Shown one piece after another: positions 15,801-22,497 of a stretch of 29,896 nucleotides of DNA; the stretch's first letter is position 1, and the number at the start of each line of letters is the position of its first letter. The notes under the pieces were generated by a model. It had not been told where the DNA came from. It searched no databases and saw only the letters and a program-made list of their open reading frames with translations. Both the position numbers and the translations under genes were made by a program. Source of the DNA: a virus; IMG/VR virus record IMGVR_UViG_3300047546_000918, positions 1 through 29,896 of that record. One strand, 5' to 3'.

Positions 15801-18118
15801 TAGCCAGTTGGAATACCAGCGTACAATGCGTTATGACCATTTGATGCATAACCAAAAAATTGACCGCTATTACCAGTAACAGTTATAGAAGTAACATTGC
15901 CTACAAAATTAACATTGCCTAAAACACTCAGGTCATTTTGAATTGTTACATTACCTGAAATCGTGCCGCCAGCCGAACTAAACTTAGTATTTGAATTATC
16001 AAATGCTGCTTGTGCTAATGTTGTTCCAGTATTAGCTTGATTGTAACCAGCATTAGCATGAGCAAAAGCAGCATTTGCTTCAATGAAACCACTATTGGCA
16101 TGAATGAATGAACTGTTCGCATGTACAAACGCCGCATTGGCGTATTGGCCTGTAGCATTCTGCGACTGATATGCTGAGTTAGCATGTATAAATGCCGAAT
16201 TTGCTTGAGTGTACGCAGCATTGGCTGAAGCAAAAGCACCATTGGCGTTTGCGAAAGCAGCATTGGCTGAAGCAAAAGCACCGTTAGCATTAGCAAATGA
16301 TGCATTGGCGTGATTAAATGATGCATTAGCATGAATAAATGCTGAGTTTGCATATTGGCCAGTTGCATTTTGACTTACATATGCTGCATTGGCAAGATCA
16401 AATGCTGCATTGGTTTGTATAAATGCCGAATTTGCTTGAATATAAGAAGCATTAGCAGCAGCAAATGCACCATTAGCATTTGCAAAGGCAGCATTGGCAT
16501 GATTGAATCCTGAGTTAGCATGAATCAGTGCTGAGTTAGCATGATTATATGCTGCATTTGATTTAGCAAAAGCACCGTTAGCATTTGCGAAAGCAGCATT
16601 CGCCATCGCAAGACCAGCATTGGCATTGGCATATGCGTTAGAAGAATAAATGTATAAGTCTACATTGCTATTCGCAGCAAAAACATAGTTCGCAAAAATG
16701 GCATTGGCACCAGTAATGCTGCCATTTGAACCTGTTGTTGTCAGTGTGTTGGATGTAAGATTACCAACAATTGTAACTGTGCCTGTTACAGTACCACCAT
16801 TATTTGCATCTAATGAGTTGTTTGCACGGATGAATGCGGCATTAGCGGTATTGAATGCCGCATTAGCCGAAGCAAAGGCACCATTGGCGTTAGCAAAGGC
16901 AGCATTGGCTCTTGCAAAAGCACCGTTAGCATTGGCAAAAGCAGCATTTGCATGATGAAAACTTGAGTTTACATGTATGAATGCAGCATTGGCCTGCAAG
17001 AATGCCGCATTAGCAGTGTTGAATGCAGGCTGTACTTGTGGGAATACATTGTTGGCGGCAGCAAATGCCGCATTGGCATGATTGAATGAAGCATTTGCTT
17101 GAATGAATCCCGAATTTGCAACAATAAATGATGCATTCGCAGAAGCAAAGGCACCATTGGCATTTGCAAAAGCGGCGTTAGCGGCAGCAAATGCACCATT
17201 GGCATTTGCGAAAGCAGCATTGGCTACATTACCAGTTGCATTCTGTGATTGATATGCCGCATTGGCTTGTATGAAACCTGAGTTTGCATGAATAAATGCA
17301 CCGTTCGCCAAAGTGAATGCAGCATTTGCGTATTCACCTGTAGAATTCTGACTGATAAACGAAGCATTGGCTTTGAAGAATGCAGCATTAGCATGGTCAA
17401 ATCCAGAATTGGCATGATAAAAAGTTGAGTTACCAAAAATAAATGCTGAGTTAGCATGATTATATGCTGCATTGGCTTGTATAAATGCCGAATTAGCGTA
17501 TTGACCTGTGGCATTCTGACTTTGATATGCAGCATTTGCTTGTATGAAGCCTGAATTGGCATGGTCAAATGAAGCATTTGCTTTTATAAATGCAGAGTTG
17601 GCGTATGATGCTGTCGCTGAACCACCTAAGTCATCATAGTTTGTGCCATCATTTGTGAACTGCCATTTATCAGCAGTTTCATTCCACAACAAATAAACAT
17701 TCGGTAATACACCACGATCAATTTCAATACCAGCATTCATTGTCGGCGTACCCGACTGACTGATTGCTGCATTCAATGTGATGATATTATCACCAATCAA
17801 TACAATAGGTACGTTGGCTCCAATCTGACCACCAACAATACTCAAATTACCCTGAATGGTAACGTCACCAGTAATTGTACCACCGACATTTGCACTTAGA
17901 GAATTATTTGCACGAAGATATGCAGCATTGGCAAAATGATACGCTGATATGCCACGAACATAAGAATCATGTCCACCAATTGCTAATGCGCCTGTCTCAT
18001 TAGGTGTGCCAATGAATAATGTGTTACTACTGTATGAATATGCTGGTTCACCAATGTTCAACGCCGGCGGCGTGTTTGTAGTCAGTGAACGTTTTATTTG
18101 AATTGATGTATTTGACAT
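12848..18118 (-). CDS. Giant tail-fibre-like protein with about 130 ANxAFxx heptads
   Basis: This 1756-residue protein is probably a long fibre. Residues 1-165 resemble fibre N-termini (SIQIKRSLTTNTPPALNIGE, then GTPTMNAGIEIDRG and WNETADKWQFTNDGTNYDDL). Strict seven-residue repeats of the form ANxAFxx (variants ANSAYQSQNATGQY) fill about 166-428, 495-703 and 950-1420. A globular insert at about 703-943 contains a GDYVATADNGTEDDTYIDVG segment known from phage fibres. Residues 1420-1656 hold three tandem beta-sandwich modules (VIVSIGGVVQ, IFVSIGGILQ, LIVSVDGVIQ). The tail has 11-residue repeats and ends GKAIAMALVFGG. Phe/Tyr and Ala fall in a 4-3 spacing, as in a coiled coil. It starts ten bases after its neighbour with only a weak ribosome site. 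The exact role (long fibre, whisker or side fibre) is unknown. Confidence 0.82.
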   Translation of the reverse strand: MSNTSIQIKRSLTTNTPPALNIGEPAYSYSSNTLFIGTPNETGALAIGGHDSYVRGISAYHFANAAYLRANNSLSANVGGTITGDVTIQGNLSIVGGQIGANVPIVLIGDNIITLNAAISQSGTPTMNAGIEIDRGVLPNVYLLWNETADKWQFTNDGTNYDDLGGSATASYANSAFIKANASFDHANSGFIQANAAYQSQNATGQYANSAFIQANAAYNHANSAFIFGNSTFYHANSGFDHANAAFFKANASFISQNSTGEYANAAFTLANGAFIHANSGFIQANAAYQSQNATGNVANAAFANANGAFAAANAAFANANGAFASANASFIVANSGFIQANASFNHANAAFAAANNVFPQVQPAFNTANAAFLQANAAFIHVNSSFHHANAAFANANGAFARANAAFANANGAFASANAAFNTANAAFIRANNSLDANNGGTVTGTVTIVGNLTSNTLTTTGSNGSITGANAIFANYVFAANSNVDLYIYSSNAYANANAGLAMANAAFANANGAFAKSNAAYNHANSALIHANSGFNHANAAFANANGAFAAANASYIQANSAFIQTNAAFDLANAAYVSQNATGQYANSAFIHANASFNHANASFANANGAFASANAAFANANGAFASANAAYTQANSAFIHANSAYQSQNATGQYANAAFVHANSSFIHANSGFIEANAAFAHANAGYNQANTGTTLAQAAFDNSNTKFSSAGGTISGNVTIQNDLSVLGNVNFVGNVTSITVTGNSGQFFGYASNGHNALYAGIPTGYDYQPFTVFQASANYDGYSQINIQNISNGPNASGDYVATADNGTEDDTYIDVGIGGSQHADPEFTLIGPNDGYLYVHGNTSTGGGDLVVGTFLPQNDVVFAAGGMNNENEQMRIIGSSNTINIRANVDISLSKSVLLGTIANVHITGGSNDDYIRTDGAGNLTYASLTSANVIKVLYNTTNSAFVHANASYLSQNATGQYANSAFVHANAAYQSQNATGQYANAAFVHANSAYQSQNATGQYANASFVVANSGFIQANASFNHANAAFAAANNVAPQVQPSFDTANAAFIQANAAYQSQNATGNVANSSFIQANSAFIHANAAFNYANNLVTGTIANAAFIQANSAFIHANASFDKANNADANALSAGAYANAAFIAANNVAPQVQPSFNTANAAFIQANAAFDKANNADANALSAGAYANAAFAAANNVAPQVQPAFHTANAAFIQANAAIVHAQSAFNAQNTTGSYANSAFIQANSAYADLNTVSIYANTPSYTANSAAIYANGAFTQANVANADAFSAGNYANAAFIIANSGFIQANSAFFHSNSAFDHANGAFIAANSGGIYANGAFATANSGSQYANSAFIVANSSFIQTNAAFNTANASFIQANAAFNAANNASDPWVRNQANAAFIQANAAFAKANTGANAEVRTFTTTSNGAVSTYALGFSPPSNTAVIVSIGGVVQVEYADYEVNPSNNSISFNEPPPAGETVRVAAFNNVNLYTLDVANSAGAVVVSYNGIGDGVTQGFNIGFRPESGNTIFVSIGGILQPENAFTVNPSTNTVTFTTAPGVGENIRVVGYEKVNPYFIQYVSSNVSVSTFETVANGNFSTFNLGFLPQAREVLIVSVDGVIQPITSYTVNNIQQTITFDGAPANGELVRVITMYTTANAFITPDGSITLAKLSTDVVNLIYNSSNVSNNISNTANVAIANVNSSANAAIANVNSSANAAIANVNSSANAAIANLSNTAASTGKAIAMALVFGG
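12911..13030 (-). repeat. 33-base tandem repeat, about 3.6 copies
   Basis: Units begin at 12911, 12944, 12977 and 13010. The first three are identical in DNA sequence and the fourth diverges after about 13 bases. Each encodes 11 residues (AIANVNSSANA) near the C-terminus of the giant fibre. Exact DNA identity contrasts with the diverged heptads elsewhere in the same gene. Confidence 0.92.
13860..15265 (-). repeat. Heptad repeat block 2 of giant fibre (ANxAFxx)
   Basis: This block of 21-base units encodes ANxAFxx heptads, including the variant AANNVAPQVQPSFxT used three times and SAGAYAN used three times. Codons for the same residues vary freely (gcattagc, gcattggc and gcgttagc on the plus strand). 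The protein pattern is therefore kept while the DNA has drifted. Boundaries are approximate. Confidence 0.85.
15995..16630 (-). repeat. Heptad repeat block 1b of giant fibre
   Basis: This is a second stretch of ANxAFxx heptads, lying between the globular insert and a short non-repeat spacer (16630-16830). Alternating ANGAFAS/ANAAFAN pairs dominate. Boundaries are approximate. Confidence 0.85.
16830..17620 (-). repeat. Heptad repeat block 1a of giant fibre
   Basis: This is the N-terminal block of ANxAFxx heptads in the giant fibre gene. The register is kept even through the QNATGQY, FGNSTFYH and VQPAFNT variants, which are also whole heptads. Boundaries are approximate. Confidence 0.85.
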
Positions 18119-18127
18119 TTGTAATTC

Positions 18128-18379
18128 TTAAAATATTCCGCCGTCAAGAGTTCCTAAAACGGTAGTAGCAACTTTCATTTCAAAACGATTGTTTGCTGAG
18201 TCAAACACTAAAGAGTATCCATCTTGAACACCTTCTGTGGATACATCATTAATTTCCGCCAATGATACATTTGGCTTAGGACTATATTTTGGTGATACAA
18301 CAGTTGTTTGATTTGGCTGAAATACGGTGACTCTACCAACATCTGCTTGATTGATGCTGACTTTTCCTAGGTTAGCCAT
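18128..18379 (-). CDS. Small virion structural protein (DVSTEGVQDGYSL type)
   Basis: This 83-residue protein has the core NDVSTEGVQDGYSLVFDSAN followed by a short tail ending LGTLDGGIF. The same core is frequent in small structural proteins of marine T4-like phages, usually next to fibre genes. It lies ten bases upstream of the giant fibre gene. Its own ribosome site GAGGT is in the last codons of the preceding gene (TR stop). No enzyme motif, signal or membrane segment is seen. It may be an adaptor or accessory of the fibre that follows; this is inferred from position only. Confidence 0.7.
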   Translation of the reverse strand: MANLGKVSINQADVGRVTVFQPNQTTVVSPKYSPKPNVSLAEINDVSTEGVQDGYSLVFDSANNRFEMKVATTVLGTLDGGIF

Positions 18380-18382
18380 TTG

Positions 18383-18718
18383 TTACCTCGTAACACCAGG
18401 AAGAACTATGGCCGTACCTTCAACTACACGTGTCACAGAATTATCAGTTGAGTTTGTAATTTTTACATCATAAACATAACGACCGGGTGTAAGGTTTGAC
18501 GTATTTGCAGCGGTCATTGAAAGAGTAATTTGACCGTTGGCATTTCCTGTAATAGTTGATGTAAGTGTGTTTGCTGATGAAGAGTAGTAAGACTTACGTA
18601 ATTGTGCAGAGGCGGAGTATGTTGTAAGATTAATTGCATCACCTTGTGTGTCACTCACAGTCACAATTGATGATAAATTAGCACCCTGTTCGATTGTTAT
18701 TTCTACATAAGCAGCCAA
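18383..18718 (-). CDS. Small beta-sandwich structural protein, TTG start
   Basis: This 111-residue protein opens AAYVEITIEQGANLSSIVTV and ends GRYVYDVKI, VTRVVEGTAIVLPGVTR. The layout resembles the immunoglobulin-like or baseplate-upper-protein-like small structural proteins found in T4-like cyanophages. The start is TTG (18716-18718), chosen because a strong ribosome site AAGGAGA ends about five bases before it and no in-frame ATG fits. It is the first gene after the terminator and the CTAAATA late promoter, so it heads the transcript that includes the giant fibre. Its role in the particle is not known. Confidence 0.75.
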   Translation of the reverse strand: MAAYVEITIEQGANLSSIVTVSDTQGDAINLTTYSASAQLRKSYYSSSANTLTSTITGNANGQITLSMTAANTSNLTPGRYVYDVKITNSTDNSVTRVVEGTAIVLPGVTR

Positions 18719-18739
18719 GATTGTCTCCTTCTAATCGTC

Positions 18740-18746
18740 TATTTAG
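18740..18746 (-). promoter_or_regulatory. T4-type late promoter CTAAATA heading giant fibre unit
   Basis: CTAAATAG on the minus strand lies about 20 bases downstream of the terminator hairpin and about 22 bases before the TTG start of the next gene. Terminator followed by late promoter makes this a clean transcription-unit boundary. Confidence 0.75.
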
Positions 18747-18765
18747 TCAATCTCAGAAGCGTAAA

Positions 18766-18791
18766 AAAACCCTCACAAGTGTGAGGGTTTT
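18766..18791 (-). terminator. Intrinsic terminator between fibre units
   Basis: On the minus strand, CCCTCAC (18787-18781) and GTGAGGG (18776-18770) form a perfect seven-base stem with a four-base loop. It is extended by four A-T pairs and followed by a run of seven T. It lies about 18 bases after the stop of the gene at 18809-19177. The flanking A and T runs also make it look functional in the opposite direction, but no plus-strand gene approaches it. Confidence 0.9.
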
Positions 18792-18808
18792 GACAAAGAA
18801 ATTATAAT

Positions 18809-19177
18809 TTATTCTTGCGTTGGTGGTGAAACAGGATCCCAAGCACCAGTTGTTTCATTCCATTCATAATCACCTTCGGGTTTAGGCACAGGCGCTACCC
18901 AATTTGCTGTTTCTAAATCAAGTGTCCAAGATGGGAATGGTGAAGGGTTGATAAATGCATCAGTGCCTTCATGATAAATCATTCCTGGTCCCGCATATCT
19001 TTTGCGAAAATTACCATTGTAACTTGTTTGTACCCAACGACCACCAAATATTTTTTCACAATGTGCGGCACCAATAGATTCTTTTTCAGTACCATTAGGT
19101 GTAGATGTATCTCTGTTGTCAACAACGATAACACGAAGAACTACATTGTTATGATCCAGTTCGGCAAAATGCGCCAT
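18809..19177 (-). CDS. Conserved T4-like small protein (MAHFAELDHNNVV type)
   Basis: This 122-residue protein belongs to a family I recognise from cyanophages and pelagiphages: MAHFAELDHNNVVLRVIVVD, then GGRWVQTSYNGNFRKRYAGP, and a tryptophan-rich C-terminus (FPSWTLDLETANWVAPVPKP, WNETTGAWDPVSPP). The function is not established. The recurring tryptophans resemble the C-terminal 'YxWNExxxxW' endings of many tail-associated proteins. The gene has a good ribosome site (AAGGAG) and is the last before a strong terminator. It lies directly after the glycine-rich adhesin and its chaperone-like partner. A role in fibre assembly or as a fibre-associated protein is an inference from position. Confidence 0.75.
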   Translation of the reverse strand: MAHFAELDHNNVVLRVIVVDNRDTSTPNGTEKESIGAAHCEKIFGGRWVQTSYNGNFRKRYAGPGMIYHEGTDAFINPSPFPSWTLDLETANWVAPVPKPEGDYEWNETTGAWDPVSPPTQE

Positions 19178-19195
19178 TTTATCTCCTTGTAATTT

Positions 19196-19447
19196 TCATT
19201 TTAATTGTTCAGATAATACTTTTTCTTGTATACCAAATTCTTTGAGTTGATCATCACGCCACTGTGTATCTATGGAGTCTTCTAACTGCTTTAGTTTTTC
19301 CATACACTCTTTTACTTCTTCCATAGTTGGGCATGGTCTAGGATCATCCCATTTGCTAAATCCCATATTGCTAATTTCCCAAGTTGCTCCTGGTCGCAAT
19401 AAATGCATTGCTGTATCTATTCCATATAATTGATATATTTTTTTCAT
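19196..19447 (-). CDS. Small chaperone-like protein after glycine-rich adhesin
   Basis: From ATG 19445-19447 this is an 83-residue protein. The ribosome site TTTGGAG sits seven bases upstream; an in-frame GTG two codons earlier is less likely. It opens MKKIYQLYGIDTAMHLLRPG and continues ATWEI, then DDPRPCPTMEEVKECMEKLK and a charged helix to the end. The 'LRPGAxW ... P.PT.EE(I/V)' pattern recurs in small proteins encoded after phage fibres and in the protein at 22498-22917. It suggests a fibre assembly chaperone. Position directly behind the 654-residue adhesin supports this. Function is inferred, not proven. Confidence 0.65.
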   Translation of the reverse strand: MKKIYQLYGIDTAMHLLRPGATWEISNMGFSKWDDPRPCPTMEEVKECMEKLKQLEDSIDTQWRDDQLKEFGIQEKVLSEQLK

Positions 19448-19466
19448 AATCACTCCAAATAACTAA

Positions 19467-21431
19467 TTATCCAACAACTTTAATAATAACGATTCCTGAG
19501 CCACCATTGCCGCCTGAATACTGGCGGCAGGCTTGCGGTGCACCGTTTCTTGATGCACCGCCACCTCCACCACCTGTTGCTAATGTGGCATTATTTCCGT
19601 TGGCTCCTAATCCTGGAGTTCCGGGACCCGATATTGCACCAGCTCCACCCCCACCACCTGTACCACCTGTTCCCCAACTTTGAACTGGCGCTGCACCCCC
19701 ACCACCGCCACCGCCGCCATAAGTGACTGATGCTCCACTTATAGTAGAAGCAATACCATTACCTCCACTACCAGAAGTGGCCACAGGACCACCACCACCA
19801 GTTCCATTTGCAGAGGCTCCACCACCACCAGAAGCATTAGTTAATGGAGAAATTGTAGTTCCTCCACCGAATCCCTGAGCAGGAGTTACATTAGGTATGT
19901 TACCTTGGCCACCATTAACTCCTACACCACAGTTAGAGCCTATACCTCCACCACCAGATCCACCATTTTCACCATTATAAAAAGTCACTCCTGAAGGAAA
20001 TGAAGACGAAGTAAATCCACCTCCTCTGCCACCACCGGTTGAAGAAATTTGATTTGGTGCAGTTCCAAAAGAACTATTTCCACCATTAGCACCTGCGTCT
20101 ATGAAAGAGGTATTTGCTGCAAAGCCTCTTGTGCCGCCAGCTCCAACTTGTATGGCGTAAGTTGCACCTGGAGTAATTGGATAATTTGTTCCGGATCTAA
20201 CTCCGCCGGCGCCTCCACCACCACCAGCATAGTTTCTTGAACACGCAAAAGAAGCTGCACCACCACCACCGCCGCCACCGACGATGAGATAGTCAATCAA
20301 TGTAGCACCAGGCGGTGCGACCCAATTAGTTGATGCTTTGAAGGTGTAAGTATTTGTATTTGTTGATTGCAGATAACGAATAATGACGACACCGGAACCA
20401 CCTGAGCCACCTGGAAGAAATACAAAAGGTGTAGTAGGCACTGCGGGTGCTGAACAAGCACTTCCACCACCCCCACCACCGGTGAATGCTGTTCCGTTTG
20501 CTCCATTGCCCCGTATTGTTGAACAAAAATTACCTAAAGGTGCGGTTCTTCCACCACCACCTCTACCGCCACCACCGCAACCACCGGCGCCAGCATAAGA
20601 ACAAAGAGATCCTTGTGCGGGGTATGTGGGTGTTGGGTATGCTCCACCTCCCCCACCACTAGCATAATACGTTGAAATTCCTGTTATAGCGGAAACACCA
20701 CCAATTCCACCGCCACCAGCTGAAGTCGTGTTAGCAGTTCCTCCGACCGCACCTGCTCCACCTCCTCCACCTCCCATGGCTCGCATAACACCAGCGGAAG
20801 GTCCAGTGGCGCCACTACTAGTACCACCATTATTCCCCTGAGAGGGTGAGGTGACTGGAATATTTCCAGAACCCGCAAGCCAATTAGGCGCTCCACCCAC
20901 TAATGCGCCAGAACCGCCCCCAGAGCCACCGGTTCCAGAGAAAGTTGAGAGTTGACAACCACCACCATGACCACCACCCCTTGAGATAACATCATTAGGA
21001 GAATTGCCGAAAGAACTGTTACTACCATTTCCACTTGCTTGTCCAGGTGCCACCGTTGATGTTCCACCAGCACCTATTGTTATAGTGTAATCAGTGCCAG
21101 GAGTTACACTCATGTTTGTGCCTATACGAAAACCACCAGCACCGCCGCCACCGCCTATGAAAACGCAAGAATGTGTTATTCCTGTTCGCACAGCTCCTCC
21201 ACCCGCACCGCCACCGCCAACAACAAGATAATCAACAGAAGTAACGCCAGGCGGTGCTGTCCAAGTGCCAGAACCCGTAAATGTCAAAACAGTGGTGAGA
21301 AAGTTTTGTGGCCATTTACCTGCTGCGATGTAGTTCATGGCTTCAGATACAGTAAAGACGCCGCTTGTACCAGAAGTAGCGACTGAAACTGGTAGGGCTC
21401 TTACCAAACCACCTGAATAACGTCTAGTCAT
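19467..21431 (-). CDS. Glycine-rich tail adhesin with two duplicated domains
   Basis: This 654-residue protein opens MTRRYSGGLVRALPVSVATS and then has two long glycine-rich domains. Domain 1 (about 45-353) begins FTGSGTWTAPPGVTSVDYLV and ends GSGGSGVVIIRYLQ. Domain 2 (about 360-654) begins FKASTNWVAPPGATLIDYLI and ends GNGGSGIVIIKVVG. Runs such as GGGGAGGG and GGGGGGGA recur in both. Glycine-rich folds of this kind are known in phage adhesins; in phage S16 gp38 a polyglycine-II sandwich presents receptor-binding loops. A receptor-binding role at the fibre tip is therefore likely. A small chaperone-like gene follows. The ribosome site GAGGA lies eight bases upstream. Confidence 0.82.
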   Translation of the reverse strand: MTRRYSGGLVRALPVSVATSGTSGVFTVSEAMNYIAAGKWPQNFLTTVLTFTGSGTWTAPPGVTSVDYLVVGGGGAGGGAVRTGITHSCVFIGGGGGAGGFRIGTNMSVTPGTDYTITIGAGGTSTVAPGQASGNGSNSSFGNSPNDVISRGGGHGGGCQLSTFSGTGGSGGGSGALVGGAPNWLAGSGNIPVTSPSQGNNGGTSSGATGPSAGVMRAMGGGGGGAGAVGGTANTTSAGGGGIGGVSAITGISTYYASGGGGGAYPTPTYPAQGSLCSYAGAGGCGGGGRGGGGRTAPLGNFCSTIRGNGANGTAFTGGGGGGSACSAPAVPTTPFVFLPGGSGGSGVVIIRYLQSTNTNTYTFKASTNWVAPPGATLIDYLIVGGGGGGGAASFACSRNYAGGGGGAGGVRSGTNYPITPGATYAIQVGAGGTRGFAANTSFIDAGANGGNSSFGTAPNQISSTGGGRGGGFTSSSFPSGVTFYNGENGGSGGGGIGSNCGVGVNGGQGNIPNVTPAQGFGGGTTISPLTNASGGGGASANGTGGGGPVATSGSGGNGIASTISGASVTYGGGGGGGGAAPVQSWGTGGTGGGGGAGAISGPGTPGLGANGNNATLATGGGGGGASRNGAPQACRQYSGGNGGSGIVIIKVVG

Positions 21432-21458
21432 TAAAAATTCCTCTCTTGATGCACAGAA

Positions 21459-21842
21459 TTAACTAATTGTTTCGTATGAGCAAGTGAATGTCAAATTACT
21501 TGCTGAGTTACTCTGAACCCACAGTGTGCTTGTTTCACCAGTGACAGTGGTATCCAACAAATAAAACGATGTTGATTTATCTGTTAGAACTAAAGTTGAG
21601 TTAGGTGGCACAGAAACAGTGTTTCCAATTGAACGAAATGTAGTTCCATCAGCAAGACAAAGAGATATGGTAGCAGCATATGAATTGGACGGATCCAAGT
21701 TTGCTATCATGACCGTGTTTATTTTATGTGTTGCACCCGATGCGGGCGCAGCAACCAGTCCTTGTCGTGCCGTGTTTGCCGGTGTTAGCGTTACCGTGTG
21801 AGGTACAATAGTGGTTACGTTTACAATATTGGGTGCGGCCAT
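21459..21842 (-). CDS. Small beta-rich virion protein
   Basis: This 127-residue protein opens MAAPNIVNVTTIVPHTVTLT and continues THKINTVMIANLDPSN and VPPNSTLVLTDKSTSFYLL, ending in WVQSNSASNLTFTCSYETIS. This layout (short beta strands, 'IANLD' in the middle, a hydrophobic turn near the end) matches the small structural proteins at 27703-28041 and 28722-29054. They may be distant paralogues. It is translated from the ribosome site TTTGGAG inside the end of the gene before it and lies directly before the glycine-rich adhesin. The function is unrecognised; a fibre or baseplate decoration is the best guess. Confidence 0.65.
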   Translation of the reverse strand: MAAPNIVNVTTIVPHTVTLTPANTARQGLVAAPASGATHKINTVMIANLDPSNSYAATISLCLADGTTFRSIGNTVSVPPNSTLVLTDKSTSFYLLDTTVTGETSTLWVQSNSASNLTFTCSYETIS

Positions 21843-21845
21843 TTA

Positions 21846-22478
21846 TTATGCTCCAAAAATAATTGATCCTACAAATCCTGAAGAAAAGATTTTAGCATTT
21901 GCTGATACTGAAAGTTGATTTGCTGAAATAGAGTTATCGGAAATAAGATTACCTGTAATTGTGCCTGCTACAATGTTATTACCAGCAATAGCGCCAGCGC
22001 CAATCAGATTACCAGTAATTGTGCCTGCTACAATGTTATTACCACGAATAGCATCAGCAACAATGTTATTACCTGAAACGGCACCGCCAGCAATCAAGTT
22101 GCCAGTGATTGTGCCAGCAACAATATTGTTACCACGAATCGCATTTGTCGTAATGTTGTTGCCTGATACTGATGTAATCGCCAGTTTGTTACCTGTCACC
22201 GAACCATCTGACGGTACTTGTGTTGTTGTGCCGTTACCTAGATGATGTATAACAATATTGTTTGTGCCTACTCCCGGTGCTGTAGTAAATGTGATAACAC
22301 TACCATTAAGTGAATAATCAAATCCTGGTACTTGATATGCACCATTGACAAAAACAGCAATAGCAGCGGTGCCAGCGGGCGATCTGGCAAGAGTACCAAA
22401 AGATGTAGTGACACCATTACCATTATAGATGTCAACTATATGTGGTACTGAGGTAACTTGATTGCCAATATAAGACAT
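21846..22478 (-). CDS. Fibre-like protein: beta-sandwich plus GNNIVAGTITGNLI repeats
   Basis: This 210-residue protein opens MSYIGNQVTSVPHIVDIYNG. Residues about 15-85 form a sandwich module (IAVFVNGAYQVPGFDYSLNG, ITFTTAPGVGTNNIVIHHLG) that is also found in the protein at 28054-28722 and three times in the giant fibre. From about 90 on there are ten-residue repeats (SGNNITTNAI, RGNNIVAGTI, TGNLIAGGAV) for about 100 residues. The end is SSGFVGSIIFGA. The N-terminus MSYIGNxx resembles MAYIGNSPEVNVF at 28722, so the two are full-length paralogues with different repeat sets. It probably forms a short fibre or a fibre connector. Confidence 0.75.
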   Translation of the reverse strand: MSYIGNQVTSVPHIVDIYNGNGVTTSFGTLARSPAGTAAIAVFVNGAYQVPGFDYSLNGSVITFTTAPGVGTNNIVIHHLGNGTTTQVPSDGSVTGNKLAITSVSGNNITTNAIRGNNIVAGTITGNLIAGGAVSGNNIVADAIRGNNIVAGTITGNLIGAGAIAGNNIVAGTITGNLISDNSISANQLSVSANAKIFSSGFVGSIIFGA

Positions 22479-22497
22479 TTAAATCCTTAGTTTTTCT

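Noticed and set aside
16698-16955. Plus-strand frame with alanine-leucine repeats, and similar frames at 12756-13070, 8017-8286 and 28088-28417
   Set aside because: The repeats are the mirror of the heptad and GNNIV repeats on the minus strand. Repetitive codons leave other frames open by chance.
12848-18118. Regularly spaced short repeats resembling a CRISPR array
   Set aside because: The 21-base period is in frame with a single long coding sequence, there are no unique spacers of constant length, and no cas genes are present.
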